Of a DNA stretch of 41,077 bases, positions 18,513 to 27,945 are shown piece by piece; within the stretch, counting starts at the first letter, position 1, and the number at the start of each line of letters is the position of its first letter. Below the pieces are notes generated by a model. It searched no databases. It was not told the DNA's origin and worked only from the letters and a program-made list of their open reading frames with translations. This DNA comes from Jiulongibacter sp. (lineage in GTDB: Bacteria > Bacteroidota > Bacteroidia > Cytophagales > Spirosomataceae). The position numbers and the translations under genes were made by a program. The stretch covers positions 1-41,077 of the forward strand of contig JAHEBN010000015.1 in the NCBI GenBank assembly GCA_024645245.1, read 5' to 3'.

Positions 18513-19538
18513 TTGAAAAACCAGATATTTTTAGGCAAAAAAGAGGGGAGTAAGCTGATGAACGAAATGGGTAATCAGCGTACTCCTTTTTTATTTGTTA
18601 TAAATTTTGCTCAAACTGAATATATCGTAAAGCCACTTCATGAAATTAAAGAAGATGAGATTAAATATTCGGTGAATGATGGCTTTATAACTTACAGAAA
18701 TTACGAGGAAAAACCTTGCCGTCCCATTGAATCTATTTTTGCGAATATAGTTCCGGTTGAAAAAGTGGTATTTGATGAAGCATTTACTTTTATTCAGGAA
18801 AATATAAATTTTGGAAACAGTTTTCTTACTAATTTAACTTGTGAAAGTAAATTAGTTACAAAGTATGAATTACACGATATTTTTACTTTTTCTAAAGCCA
18901 AATACAAGCTCTTTATAAAGGATTTTTTCGTTTCTTTTTCTCCCGAATCTTTTATTCGTATTGATGAAAATGGGAAAATAGCTTCTTTCCCAATGAAAGG
19001 AACTATAGAAGCTGTTATTCCTAATGCTGCACAATTAATTTTGGAAGATGAGAAAGAAATGTACGAACATACAACTATTGTAGACTTAATAAGAAATGAC
19101 TTGAGCAAAGTGGCTGAGAAAGTTTGGGTAGAGAGATTCAGATATCTGGAAAAAGTAAAGAAACAGAATGGAGAAGAACTTTTTCAGGTAAGTTCTGAAG
19201 TGTGTGGCCAGCTGGCTTCAGGTTGGGAGGGCAGAATCGGCGATATTATTAATGAATTATTACCGGCAGGATCAATATCTGGTGCCCCGAAAGAAAAAAC
19301 AATTGAATTAATAGAAAAAGCAGAAAGTCTAACTTACCAGTCAGAAGGGAGGGGGTTTTATACAGGAATATTTGGTATTTTTGATGGCGAACGAATGGAT
19401 TCTGCGGTTTTAATTCGATTTATTGAGAAGAGACAAAACGATTTATCTTACAAAAGTGGTGGTGGAATAACCAGTAGGAGCCAATCAGAAAAAGAATATC
19501 TGGAAATGATTAGTAAAATATATGTACCCATGTTTTGA
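18513..19538 (+). CDS. pabB: Aminodeoxychorismate synthase component I-like protein
   Basis: This chorismate-utilising enzyme would make 4-amino-4-deoxychorismate for p-aminobenzoate and folate. The 341 residues lack the long N-terminal region of TrpE. Key motifs are FPMKGTI at 159-165, where the Lys marks PabB-type enzymes (TrpE has Ala), VDLIRNDLSKV at 190-200, LLPAGSISGAPK at 249-260 and SGGGITSRS at 315-323. The start is uncertain: TTG at 18513 is 3 bases after gcvP, while ATG at 18558 (MNEMGNQRTPF) is also plausible; the N-terminal helix favours the longer form. The glutaminase PabA is not encoded here. It overlaps the next gene by 17 bases. Confidence 0.85.
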   Translation: MKNQIFLGKKEGSKLMNEMGNQRTPFLFVINFAQTEYIVKPLHEIKEDEIKYSVNDGFITYRNYEEKPCRPIESIFANIVPVEKVVFDEAFTFIQENINFGNSFLTNLTCESKLVTKYELHDIFTFSKAKYKLFIKDFFVSFSPESFIRIDENGKIASFPMKGTIEAVIPNAAQLILEDEKEMYEHTTIVDLIRNDLSKVAEKVWVERFRYLEKVKKQNGEELFQVSSEVCGQLASGWEGRIGDIINELLPAGSISGAPKEKTIELIEKAESLTYQSEGRGFYTGIFGIFDGERMDSAVLIRFIEKRQNDLSYKSGGGITSRSQSEKEYLEMISKIYVPMF

Positions 19539-20133
19539 AACCATACGCTTTCATCAAGGTGAACACTTTTTGGTCGAGTATCATGACGAACGAATGAATC
19601 GCACAAGATTGAACTTGTTTCGAAGTAAAAATGATCTCAATCTGAATGCATTACTTTTGAATCCACCGAAAAGCTTAGATATTTTCAGGTGTAAGGTCGT
19701 CTATACTGACAAAATAATAAGTATCGAATACTTTCCATACGTACTTAGAAAACATTCCCTTATCGAATTAATTGAGGCCAATGAATTTTCGTATAATTAT
19801 AAATTACTTGATAGAAGCTTTTTTGATAGGAACGTAGGAAAAAGTCCGGCAGATGATGTTTTATTTGTAAAGAATGGTTTTTTGACAGATTGCAGCTATT
19901 CCAATATAGTCTTATGGAATGGTAAAAAATGGCTAACTCCAGATTCCTGCCTTTTACCAGGAGTTAAAAGGAGATTTTTATTAGAAAAAGGAATAATTCA
20001 CACAGCAAGAATCCATTGGACTGAAATTGGCAATTTTACAAAAATGGCATTTATCAATGCTATGCGTGATTTTGAGTATGTTTACCAATTAGGAACAAAA
20101 TCCAATTTCTTGCATTTAAAACTAATCGAATGA
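19522..20133 (+). CDS. pabC: Aminotransferase class IV protein (aminodeoxychorismate lyase-like)
   Basis: This 203-residue fold-type IV PLP protein is short for the class but has the expected blocks: CFETIRF at the start, HDERMNRTR at about 21-28, the probable PLP lysine K94 in NYKLLDRSFF, and ADDVLFVKNGFLTDCSYSNI followed by LLPGVKRRFLLEKG. Such proteins next to pabB usually act as PabC, releasing p-aminobenzoate and pyruvate from aminodeoxychorismate. Placement 17 bases inside the pabB 3' end supports this. A D-amino-acid or branched-chain aminotransferase activity cannot be excluded by sequence alone. Confidence 0.8.
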   Translation: MYPCFETIRFHQGEHFLVEYHDERMNRTRLNLFRSKNDLNLNALLLNPPKSLDIFRCKVVYTDKIISIEYFPYVLRKHSLIELIEANEFSYNYKLLDRSFFDRNVGKSPADDVLFVKNGFLTDCSYSNIVLWNGKKWLTPDSCLLPGVKRRFLLEKGIIHTARIHWTEIGNFTKMAFINAMRDFEYVYQLGTKSNFLHLKLIE

Positions 20134-20567
20134 GATATTTAAATTTTCTATGCTTACAATTGTTAATATCGATTACCAGCTTTTCACAAGAAAGATATTT
20201 TTATGCTGAATCGTTGGATTTGAATCCAACTGAGCTTAATACAGCTGTGAATTCGCAAAATTGGATAGATATAGATATGGATTCAGGTAAATATTCCGGA
20301 ATTTTTCAGGGTTACAGATTTTCAGGAATTTTTATAATTAATAATGTTAGCAGCGGTTTCGTGAAGGGTTTTTCCTACCAGGTTGAGCTTGGTTACCTGC
20401 AAAGAGATGTTAACTTGGTGCCATCATATAATTTATTCACGAATAGCTTAGCACTTGCCAGTCGTTTCTATTTTTATCCTGATATTTTGGCATCACCCGA
20501 GTGGCATTTTATAGAAATTTCAATAAGTAACTCTCTTAACAAACTTTTTTTTATTAAGAAAAATTAG
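20130..20567 (+). CDS. Small exported protein of unknown function
   Basis: The 145-residue product has a signal peptide (MRYLNFLCLQLLISITSFSQ). The rest has alternating hydrophobic and aromatic residues (FSYQVELGYLQ, LALASRFYFYP), suggesting a small beta-rich or outer-membrane protein. I do not recognise the family. Its ATG overlaps the stop of the pabC-like gene by 4 bases, so it is probably co-translated with it. It ends in KKN 50 bases before the metY promoter; it could be a complete small protein or the remnant of a longer barrel. Confidence 0.6.
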   Translation: MRYLNFLCLQLLISITSFSQERYFYAESLDLNPTELNTAVNSQNWIDIDMDSGKYSGIFQGYRFSGIFIINNVSSGFVKGFSYQVELGYLQRDVNLVPSYNLFTNSLALASRFYFYPDILASPEWHFIEISISNSLNKLFFIKKN

Positions 20568-20617
20568 AATAAACATTTCTTAAAATATAAAATCAATTAC
20601 AGTTAAGAAAATTCTTT

Positions 20618-20625
20618 TATATTTG
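20618..20625 (+). promoter_or_regulatory. -7 box of the metY-metX transcript
   Basis: TATATTTG matches TAnnTTTG. Transcription would begin near 20630-20634, just before the riboswitch leader. No good -33 TTTG is visible, as might be expected for a regulated or weak promoter. Confidence 0.55.
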
Positions 20626-20632
20626 CAGCATC

Positions 20633-22163
<1,531 letters not shown>

Positions 22164-22172
22164 TTTAATTGG

Positions 22173-22196
22173 GGCAGGTCTTTATTCAGACCTGCC
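22173..22196 (+). repeat. Hairpin between metY and metX
   Basis: Perfect 9-base arms GGCAGGTCT and AGACCTGCC enclose a 6-base loop. The stem begins 9 bases after the metY stop and ends 15 bases before the metX ATG. No clear U tract follows, so it may be an RNA-stabilising or attenuating element rather than a full terminator. Confidence 0.7.
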
Positions 22197-22211
22197 ATAT
22201 TATTTGAAGGA

Positions 22212-23234
22212 ATGGAACATTTAAACTATAAACAATTCAAATCAGAAATGCCATTTAAGTTGGAAAATGGAGATTTTTTGCCTGAAATTGAATTGGCCTA
22301 TACCACATACGGACATTTAAACGAGAAAAAGGACAATGTGATATGGGCATGCCATGCCTTTACAGGTAATGCCAATCCGGCAGATTGGTGGAGTGGATTG
22401 ATAGGTGAAAAACGATTGTATAATCCACATGAACATTTCATTATTTGTGCCAATATTTTGGGTTCACACTATGGTAGTACTAACCCGTTGAGCATAAATC
22501 CGGATAAATCTGAGCCTTATTATCATGATTTTCCATTTTTAACCAACCGAGACGTTGTAAATTCTTTTGAGCTTTTGAGAGTTGAGTTAGGAATTGAAAA
22601 AATAAATACACTATTGGGTGGTTCTTTGGGGGGACAACATGCTTTGGAGTGGTCCATTATGCGGCCTGATTTATTTCAAAAGCTGATTTTATTTTCAACA
22701 AATGCATATCATTCACCATGGGGTATTGCTTTTAACGAGTCGCAAAGGATGGCTATTGAAGCCGATCCGAGCTGGAGAGAAAGTCATGCTAAAGCGGGAA
22801 TTGAGGGAATGAAAATAGCCAGATCGATTGCATTATTATCTTATAGAAATTATCAGACATATAACCGTACCCAATCTAGAGACGAAGGACAGATTGATTT
22901 TTTTCGGGCGAATACCTATCAAAACTATCAGGGTGAAAAGTTACAAAGACGATTTAACGCATTTTCGTACTGGACGCTTTCGAAAATGTTTGATTCTCAC
23001 GATGTAGGGCGTGGACGAATGGGCACAAAAGAAGCCTTAAGTATGGTAAAGGCCGATACATTGGTGATAGGGATAACTTCCGATCTGCTTTTTCCACCCG
23101 AAGAACAAAAATATATTGCCGAGCATGTTTCAGGGGCAACTTTTGTGGAGATTGATTCTACCTATGGTCACGATGGATTTCTAATTGAGTTTGAAGCCAT
23201 GAGAAATGCAATCAAAGAATGGGAAAAGGGTTAA
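22212..23234 (+). CDS. metX: Homoserine O-acyltransferase (acetyltransferase type)
   Basis: MetX acylates homoserine for MetY. The 340-residue alpha/beta hydrolase-fold protein has the nucleophile S138 in GGSLGGQHALEW, the acid D291 in GITSDLLFPP, and H320 in STYGHDGFLIE, the full catalytic triad. The early GNANPADWW (52-60) and LGSHYGSTNPLS (83-94) are MetX signatures. Pairing with an O-acetylhomoserine-type MetY supports acetyl-CoA as donor, although some MetX proteins use succinyl-CoA. Its last 23 coding bases overlap the 3' end of a hydrolase gene on the other strand. Confidence 0.95.
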   Translation: MEHLNYKQFKSEMPFKLENGDFLPEIELAYTTYGHLNEKKDNVIWACHAFTGNANPADWWSGLIGEKRLYNPHEHFIICANILGSHYGSTNPLSINPDKSEPYYHDFPFLTNRDVVNSFELLRVELGIEKINTLLGGSLGGQHALEWSIMRPDLFQKLILFSTNAYHSPWGIAFNESQRMAIEADPSWRESHAKAGIEGMKIARSIALLSYRNYQTYNRTQSRDEGQIDFFRANTYQNYQGEKLQRRFNAFSYWTLSKMFDSHDVGRGRMGTKEALSMVKADTLVIGITSDLLFPPEEQKYIAEHVSGATFVEIDSTYGHDGFLIEFEAMRNAIKEWEKG

Positions 23235-23877
23235 TCTTTGAAAAAATTTGTTTTAATACCGTACTATCGACACTATGATTTCCAGGATACGCTATAATTT
23301 CTGCAGAAGCATTAATTATGATATCCTTAAGACTTTTACTAGCCAGCTCAGGAAATTGAATAATAAAGGGGTCTTGATTTCCATAAACATAAAAAACGTT
23401 TGTTTCTTTTATTTTAGCTATATCAAGAATGTCTGATATACCATTTGCAAAAAAGCCAGCCCAAAATATAAGATTTGTACATTTCCTATTTAATTGATTA
23501 AGCCACCTGGCAGCAGTAGCACATCCCTGTGAAAACCCTAAAATACTAAGATTGAATTTATTATTATTTAAAACTGTCTTTTCGAAAATCTGATTTAGAA
23601 AAAATAGATAATCCTGAGTTTCGTCGTCCTTCATGTCTTTTGTGATCCAACTAGCTCCTACTCGATTATAATTATCATTGAGGTAAAAGCGGCTGAGGCC
23701 TTCCGGAATTAGGATAAAAGTATCTTCCGACTCCAGGAATTCAAATTTCTTTCCAAAATAGGCACCCAACTGGCCAAAACCATGAAAAGCGACAATAACA
23801 TGTCGGGTTTTATCGGAAAATTTGCCAATGGTGTAATATCGGCCTATTCGTTTGGTTTCAATTTTATTTTCAATCAT
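23212..23877 (-). CDS. Alpha/beta hydrolase, carboxylesterase-like
   Basis: The 221-residue cytoplasmic protein has the nucleophile elbow GFSQGCA with S116, an oxyanion-side FHGFGQLG near 31-38, the acid in YGNQDPF (D169) and H201 in PGNHSVD. This layout is of the phospholipase/carboxylesterase and serine-hydrolase type; the substrate is unknown. Its ATG overlaps the stop of the haemoglobin gene by 4 bases, so the two are translated together. Its 3' end overlaps metX by 23 bases from the opposite strand. No signal peptide is visible. Confidence 0.82.
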   Translation of the reverse strand: MIENKIETKRIGRYYTIGKFSDKTRHVIVAFHGFGQLGAYFGKKFEFLESEDTFILIPEGLSRFYLNDNYNRVGASWITKDMKDDETQDYLFFLNQIFEKTVLNNNKFNLSILGFSQGCATAARWLNQLNRKCTNLIFWAGFFANGISDILDIAKIKETNVFYVYGNQDPFIIQFPELASKSLKDIIINASAEIIAYPGNHSVDSTVLKQIFSKINPFPIL

Positions 23878-24245
23878 AAATGGTTGATTCTTTTGTTCAT
23901 AAACTGGCCCAATTCCAAAGCTTTAACTTTCAGGAAATCTGCTTTTTCTCCTTTGAAAAGTTCATCAATACTTAAAAACCAAAGGGCTAGCCAGCGTTCG
24001 AATTGGGCTGTTTTGATTGGTATTTCGCGGTTTTTTTCCAGATGAGCCCACATTAAACCCCCATTGTAGTTTTGAGAGTTAAATAGCCAGTTTTCCCAGA
24101 AATTGGTTGTTCTTTCCAGGTGTATTTTCCATTTATCTTCGGGTATTTTAAAATAAGGCGATAACTTGGGCTCTTTATGTACTTTTTCATAAAAAACATC
24201 AATTAATTTTTCAATATCAGCCCTGTTTTCTAAATCTTTTGACAT
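23874..24245 (-). CDS. Group III truncated haemoglobin
   Basis: The 123-residue protein (start at MSKDLENRAD; an upstream in-frame ATG would add seven residues) fits the group III 2/2 globins, which bind oxygen, NO or peroxide through haem. The segments DIEKLIDVFYEKV and TTNFWENWLF, the probable proximal histidine H68 in MWAHLEK, and the F..W pattern in QFERWLALWF agree with the family. It is the first gene of a pair with the hydrolase, overlapping by 4 bases. Its role here is unproven; such globins often accompany microaerobic or nitrosative-stress physiology. Confidence 0.85.
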   Translation of the reverse strand: MSKDLENRADIEKLIDVFYEKVHKEPKLSPYFKIPEDKWKIHLERTTNFWENWLFNSQNYNGGLMWAHLEKNREIPIKTAQFERWLALWFLSIDELFKGEKADFLKVKALELGQFMNKRINHL

Positions 24246-24318
24246 AATAATAAAATATTTGTACAAGCTCTGGAGCCAGATAGACGTTTATATCTATATT
24301 TAAGATCATTTAGTAAAC

Positions 24319-25611
24319 ATGTCCAAAGCTCAATTACACTTTTTTTTGTTTTTAATTCTACTCGGCGGCTTTTCTGCATGCAAAGTACAGTCAAAAAAAC
24401 AAGTAAGCAAAGCACCAGTAAGTGTTACCAAAACTACCAAAAAAGATGATAAGCCGTTCATAACGGCAATGAAATGTACGTATCAACTAAAAGATTCGAG
24501 TAGTTTACAAGTGTTTTATCAAATTGAAATTGAAAATTTTGATGAAACATGGAGAAACGATATAGCAGCTTTTGACAAGATATTCAGAACCACGTGGACG
24601 ATTCAACCAGATGGCGGAGTAAAAGAAAAACTGAAAACAGCCAGATTGGCTTTTACACCTGAGAATACAACTATTTCAAATAATGACGTTTTCGTGAATT
24701 TTGAAATACCGAGGTTGCGTGAGTATAAACAGGTAAATTTTTTGATAGAATTTGCTGATTTGGAGGCGTCACGAAAATTTACGAATGAAACACTTATTGA
24801 TAATTCCGGTGATCGTATAAATAATCGATATAGTTTATATAAGAATAACGAAAGTTATCCATCTTTCGATGCATTTTTGAAGTCGGGAGAATCCGTAACT
24901 GTGAAAAGTTTTTATGGGGAAAAAAAACAACTGTATTTGAAATATTACTCCACTGACAGTCCCCCAGCATTATCTCCAATGTCTACCACTAAAAGGTCTG
25001 ATATTGAAGGGTTTAAAGATATGGGTACAGTTAGTATTACTACAAATGAACCCATTAAGTTAGAAAATAAAGGAACTTATGTGTTGTTAGAAGATAGTTC
25101 GAGATTAGACCATGGCTATGGTTTTCTGGTTGTAGAAGATATTTTCCCTAAAATGGCTAGAATAGAGGAAGTGAAAGAACCTCTCTTTTATATGAGCACC
25201 AATAAAGAAATTGAAAGCCTGAAAAAAGAGGCAGGAGCAAAAGCCTCTTTGGATCAATATCTGTTGGGAATTTCATCGGGTAATCAAACCCAGGCCCGAC
25301 AAATTCTCAGAAGCTATTTCAAAAGGGTGGAAATGGCCAATAAGCTGTTTACCAATTACAAAGAAGGCTGGAAAACGGATCGCGGAATGGTATATATCAT
25401 TTTGGGCCCACCAAGTAGAATTCAAAAAAGCGGACAAAGGGAAGTATGGTTATATGCACAGAATCAAAACCTCTCCGAAATTATTTTTAATTTTTATCGT
25501 AAACCCAACCAGTTTTCAGAAGACAATTATGAGCTGGTGAGATATCCCGAATATGGGGCCTTTTGGTACCCTTTTGTAGAAGCATGGAGAACAGGAAGCA
25601 TTTTGGAGTAA
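24319..25611 (+). CDS. GWxTD-domain lipoprotein
   Basis: The 430-residue product begins with a lipoprotein-type signal (LILLGGFSAC, Cys at residue 21) and a Lys-rich linker. It ends in the domain named for the GWxTD motif, here GWKTD at 350-354, followed by RGMVYIILGPPS and EVWLY. The domain is common in Bacteroidota and related phyla, and its biochemical function is unknown. It should be in the cell envelope. The 3' end overlaps the start of the methyltransferase gene by 28 bases, so the pair is probably co-transcribed. The region upstream is shared with the divergent haemoglobin gene. Confidence 0.8.
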   Translation: MSKAQLHFFLFLILLGGFSACKVQSKKQVSKAPVSVTKTTKKDDKPFITAMKCTYQLKDSSSLQVFYQIEIENFDETWRNDIAAFDKIFRTTWTIQPDGGVKEKLKTARLAFTPENTTISNNDVFVNFEIPRLREYKQVNFLIEFADLEASRKFTNETLIDNSGDRINNRYSLYKNNESYPSFDAFLKSGESVTVKSFYGEKKQLYLKYYSTDSPPALSPMSTTKRSDIEGFKDMGTVSITTNEPIKLENKGTYVLLEDSSRLDHGYGFLVVEDIFPKMARIEEVKEPLFYMSTNKEIESLKKEAGAKASLDQYLLGISSGNQTQARQILRSYFKRVEMANKLFTNYKEGWKTDRGMVYIILGPPSRIQKSGQREVWLYAQNQNLSEIIFNFYRKPNQFSEDNYELVRYPEYGAFWYPFVEAWRTGSILE

Positions 25612-26381
25612 AACCATTTCAGAAGAAAAACTTTGCGAAACCCTCAGTAAAACCAAACCCAATGGATTTGGTTTTCGGTGTTCAATCCGTTTCTGAATTA
25701 TTAAGGTCGGAAAAAGACATAGAAAAAGTATTGATTTCGAAAGAATCATCTCATCCGGATATTGAGAAACTGGCAAATGCCAGAAATGTTTATGTTCAGA
25801 GGGTTCCTCCCGAAAAACTTGCACGGGTTACCAGTAAAAACCATCAAGGTGTTGTGGCGTTTGTTTCGCCGATTAATTATGCAAAATTAACTAATGTAAT
25901 TGCCGATACTTTCGAAAAAGGAGAAGTTCCTTTGATATTGTTATTAGACAGACTTACGGATGTTCGGAATTTCGGAGCTATTGCCCGTACAGCCGAAGCC
26001 TGTGGAGTGCATGCTCTGGTGGTACCATCGAAAGGTTCTGTCTTAATAACTTCAGATGCTATGAAAACATCTTCAGGTGCATTAAGCCATATTCCTGTTT
26101 GTAGGGAAAATGATTTAAAACGTGCTTTGGAGGAATTGCAGATGAGTGGATTTCGGGTAGTTTGTTGTACCGAGAAAGCTGGTCAAAATTATTTTGAACA
26201 GGAAATGACTGGTCCTATAGCAATAATAATGGGATCGGAAGAAGATGGGATTTCGGAGGAATTAATGCTAAAAAGCGATTACCTGGTAAAAATTCCAATG
26301 CTTGGTAAAATTGCGTCTCTTAATGTTTCTGTCGCTACGGGAATAATTTTATATGAAGTAGTACGTCAAAGGTTAGCCTGA
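25584..26381 (+). CDS. rlmB: 23S rRNA 2'-O-ribose methyltransferase, RlmB/TrmH family (SPOUT)
   Basis: SPOUT-fold methyltransferases of this group use SAM to methylate a ribose 2'-OH, typically G2251 of 23S rRNA. The substrate-binding N-terminal domain contains VFGVQSVSELL, and the C-terminal knot contains RLTDVRNFGAIARTAEACG, IIMGSEEDGISEELM and ASLNVSVATGI, the three SPOUT motifs. I place the start at the ATG at 25584 (MENRKHFGVK), inside the GWxTD gene; ATG 25662 (MDLVFGV) is a shorter alternative. TrmH or another rRNA target is possible. The 3' end overlaps the converging CpsB-like pseudogene by 16 bases. Confidence 0.87.
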   Translation: MENRKHFGVKPFQKKNFAKPSVKPNPMDLVFGVQSVSELLRSEKDIEKVLISKESSHPDIEKLANARNVYVQRVPPEKLARVTSKNHQGVVAFVSPINYAKLTNVIADTFEKGEVPLILLLDRLTDVRNFGAIARTAEACGVHALVVPSKGSVLITSDAMKTSSGALSHIPVCRENDLKRALEELQMSGFRVVCCTEKAGQNYFEQEMTGPIAIIMGSEEDGISEELMLKSDYLVKIPMLGKIASLNVSVATGIILYEVVRQRLA

Positions 26382-27142
26382 TTCTCTTGTAAAAAGGAGT
26401 TATTTAATATTTTTTTGGACTCCATGGCCATTTTATAATAAGGTAAATTCATCGCATTTTTTAAAGCCTCCAGTTCGACAGATTTGTGTAAATCAGTTCC
26501 CAGAAATGTCACCATATCATGCCGGATCAGATACTCCGCTGATTCTTGAGAATGACGAGAATAATAGGCAAGTAATGAATTAATATTCACTTAAAAATTT
26601 TTTATCTTATCAAAATGTTTCGGCTCCTGAATTAAGTATGAATACCTTTGCGTATGAGCTAATAGGGGAATATATCCTCTTTTCTTCATTAACCCAACTG
26701 TTTCAAATACATGATTGCTGTTTTCAATGAAAGAGGTTTCAAATAGGATATAACTCTTAACGCTTCTCAGGCCAATAAGTTCTTCGGAATTTTCAAGTTT
26801 AGACGTGAAGTTATCGTCCAGGTAATATTCGGCACCAATCTCAATTTCAATTTTTAATTTTTCTTTTAAGATTATTTCTTGAAGGTGTTGGGTTTGATAA
26901 TTTATTACATCTAAGGAGTTATCATAAAATCCGGACATTATGTGAGGCGTCAAAATTAATTTCTTGAAGCCCAGTTTAAAAAGCTCATAAATTAATTCCA
27001 TAGCGTCATCTAAGGTACTTGGGCCGTCATCCAACCCGGGTAATAAATGAGAATGCACATCAACTCGCAAGTTGTGCCAAATCCTTTTAGGCTTAAAATT
27101 TCTGTTTCCTGTTTGCCGTACATGGTCTATTTCTGAAAGCAT
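26366..27142 (-). pseudogene. CpsB/YwqE-type PHP tyrosine phosphatase gene interrupted by an in-frame TAA
   Basis: CpsB-type phosphatases reverse tyrosine phosphorylation of polysaccharide co-polymerases. The first part (27142-26594) has DVHSHLLPGLDDG with metal-binding His residues, LTPHIMSGFYDN and IGAEYYLDD. It stops at TAA (26591-26593). The same frame continues at once with NINSLLAYYS, AEYLIRHDMVTFLGTDLHK and LNNSF, the rest of the family, including the Asp-His ligand pair. Against the usual pattern (LFQxNLNSL) the break reads as a Gln CAA to TAA change next to a missing run of about four codons, and LAHPERY has become LAHTQRY. The 183-residue product lacks the last metal ligands, so it should be inactive. 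rfbC lies upstream. Confidence 0.82.
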
Positions 27143-27295
27143 TATAAATTTGATTCCTCAGTACGTAATTCAAATAAATAATTCAGCTAAGACCATGCCA
27201 AGCAGTGACCGTTAAAAGAAAACTAATCTGATGGTAGTATTAAAAAAAAAGGAAGTAAAAATGTAAAAAATAAAGGCAGGTAGATTTGGAATTTA

Positions 27296-27838
27296 TTATG
27301 CCAAATCCTTAGATATGGAATTAAAAGTTGGTAATAAACAATCTTTTTCTGTTACGATCGGATTTTTTATTCCCCACTCGATATTTAAATCAGGGTCATT
27401 CCATAGAATTCCTGATTCAGAAGCTTTATCATAAAAATTTGTGCATTTATAAGAAAATATGGAATCTTCTAGTGCTAAAAATCCATGTGCAAAACCTGTT
27501 GGAATGTAAAATAAATTTTGAAGTTCTTCTGTTAGAATTACTGTTTCATATTTACCGAAAGTTGGAGAATCAGTTCTAAGGTCTACTGCTACATCCAATA
27601 CAGATCCTTTGATAACTCTTACTAATTTACCTTGAGCAAAAGGTGATTTTTGAAAATGTAGGCCTCTTAAGACACCTTTGATAGAAAAAGATTGGTTGTC
27701 TTGTACAAATTCATCGGGAATGCCATTTGCGGCAAAGCGTTCTTTTTGGAAAGTTTCCAGAAAAAAGCCTCTTTCATCTTTATAAATATCAGGGAAAATT
27801 TCTATTAAACCTTCAATCGCTGATTTTCTGAATTCCAT
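27296..27838 (-). CDS. rfbC: dTDP-4-dehydrorhamnose 3,5-epimerase
   Basis: RmlC/RfbC epimerises dTDP-4-keto-6-deoxyglucose on the way to dTDP-L-rhamnose for surface polysaccharide. The 180-residue cupin has DERGFFLETF at 21-30, QDNQSFS near 46-52, RGLHFQ with the catalytic H61, YIPTGFAHGF at 111-120 and the probable catalytic Tyr at 130 (SYKC). The length is normal. The companion genes rfbA, rfbB and rfbD are not nearby, so this is a stand-alone copy. Only a broken polysaccharide-phosphatase gene lies next to it. Confidence 0.94.
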   Translation of the reverse strand: MEFRKSAIEGLIEIFPDIYKDERGFFLETFQKERFAANGIPDEFVQDNQSFSIKGVLRGLHFQKSPFAQGKLVRVIKGSVLDVAVDLRTDSPTFGKYETVILTEELQNLFYIPTGFAHGFLALEDSIFSYKCTNFYDKASESGILWNDPDLNIEWGIKNPIVTEKDCLLPTFNSISKDLA

Positions 27839-27869
27839 TTTTTTGAATTATACTATTTAATTTGGCTTG

Positions 27870-27901
27870 CAAAATAGTTAGTATATTTTCATAAAAACAA
27901 A
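27870..27901 (-). promoter_or_regulatory. Possible rfbC promoter
   Basis: On the minus strand TTTG (27901-27898), 21 bases and TATTTTG (27876-27870) resemble the Bacteroidota pattern, one T short in the -7 box. It lies 32 bases before the ATG, with the divergent pyrF promoter beginning only 18 bases away. Confidence 0.35.
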
Positions 27902-27919
27902 AGCCTTGAGCATTTTCCC

Positions 27920-27927
27920 TATTTTTG
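27920..27927 (+). promoter_or_regulatory. -7 box of the pyrF promoter
   Basis: TATTTTTG matches TAnnTTTG and is embedded in CCTATTTTTGC, the same core as at metF. It lies 18 bases before the pyrF ATG, giving a very short leader. No clear -33 element is present. Confidence 0.55.
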
Positions 27928-27945
27928 CGACACAAATTGAGAAAT

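Noticed and set aside
26366-26590. Separate small gene starting with GTG after the CpsB-like stop
   Set aside because: The frame is continuous with the upstream part and encodes the missing C-terminal third of the same family, so it is a pseudogene fragment and not an independent gene.
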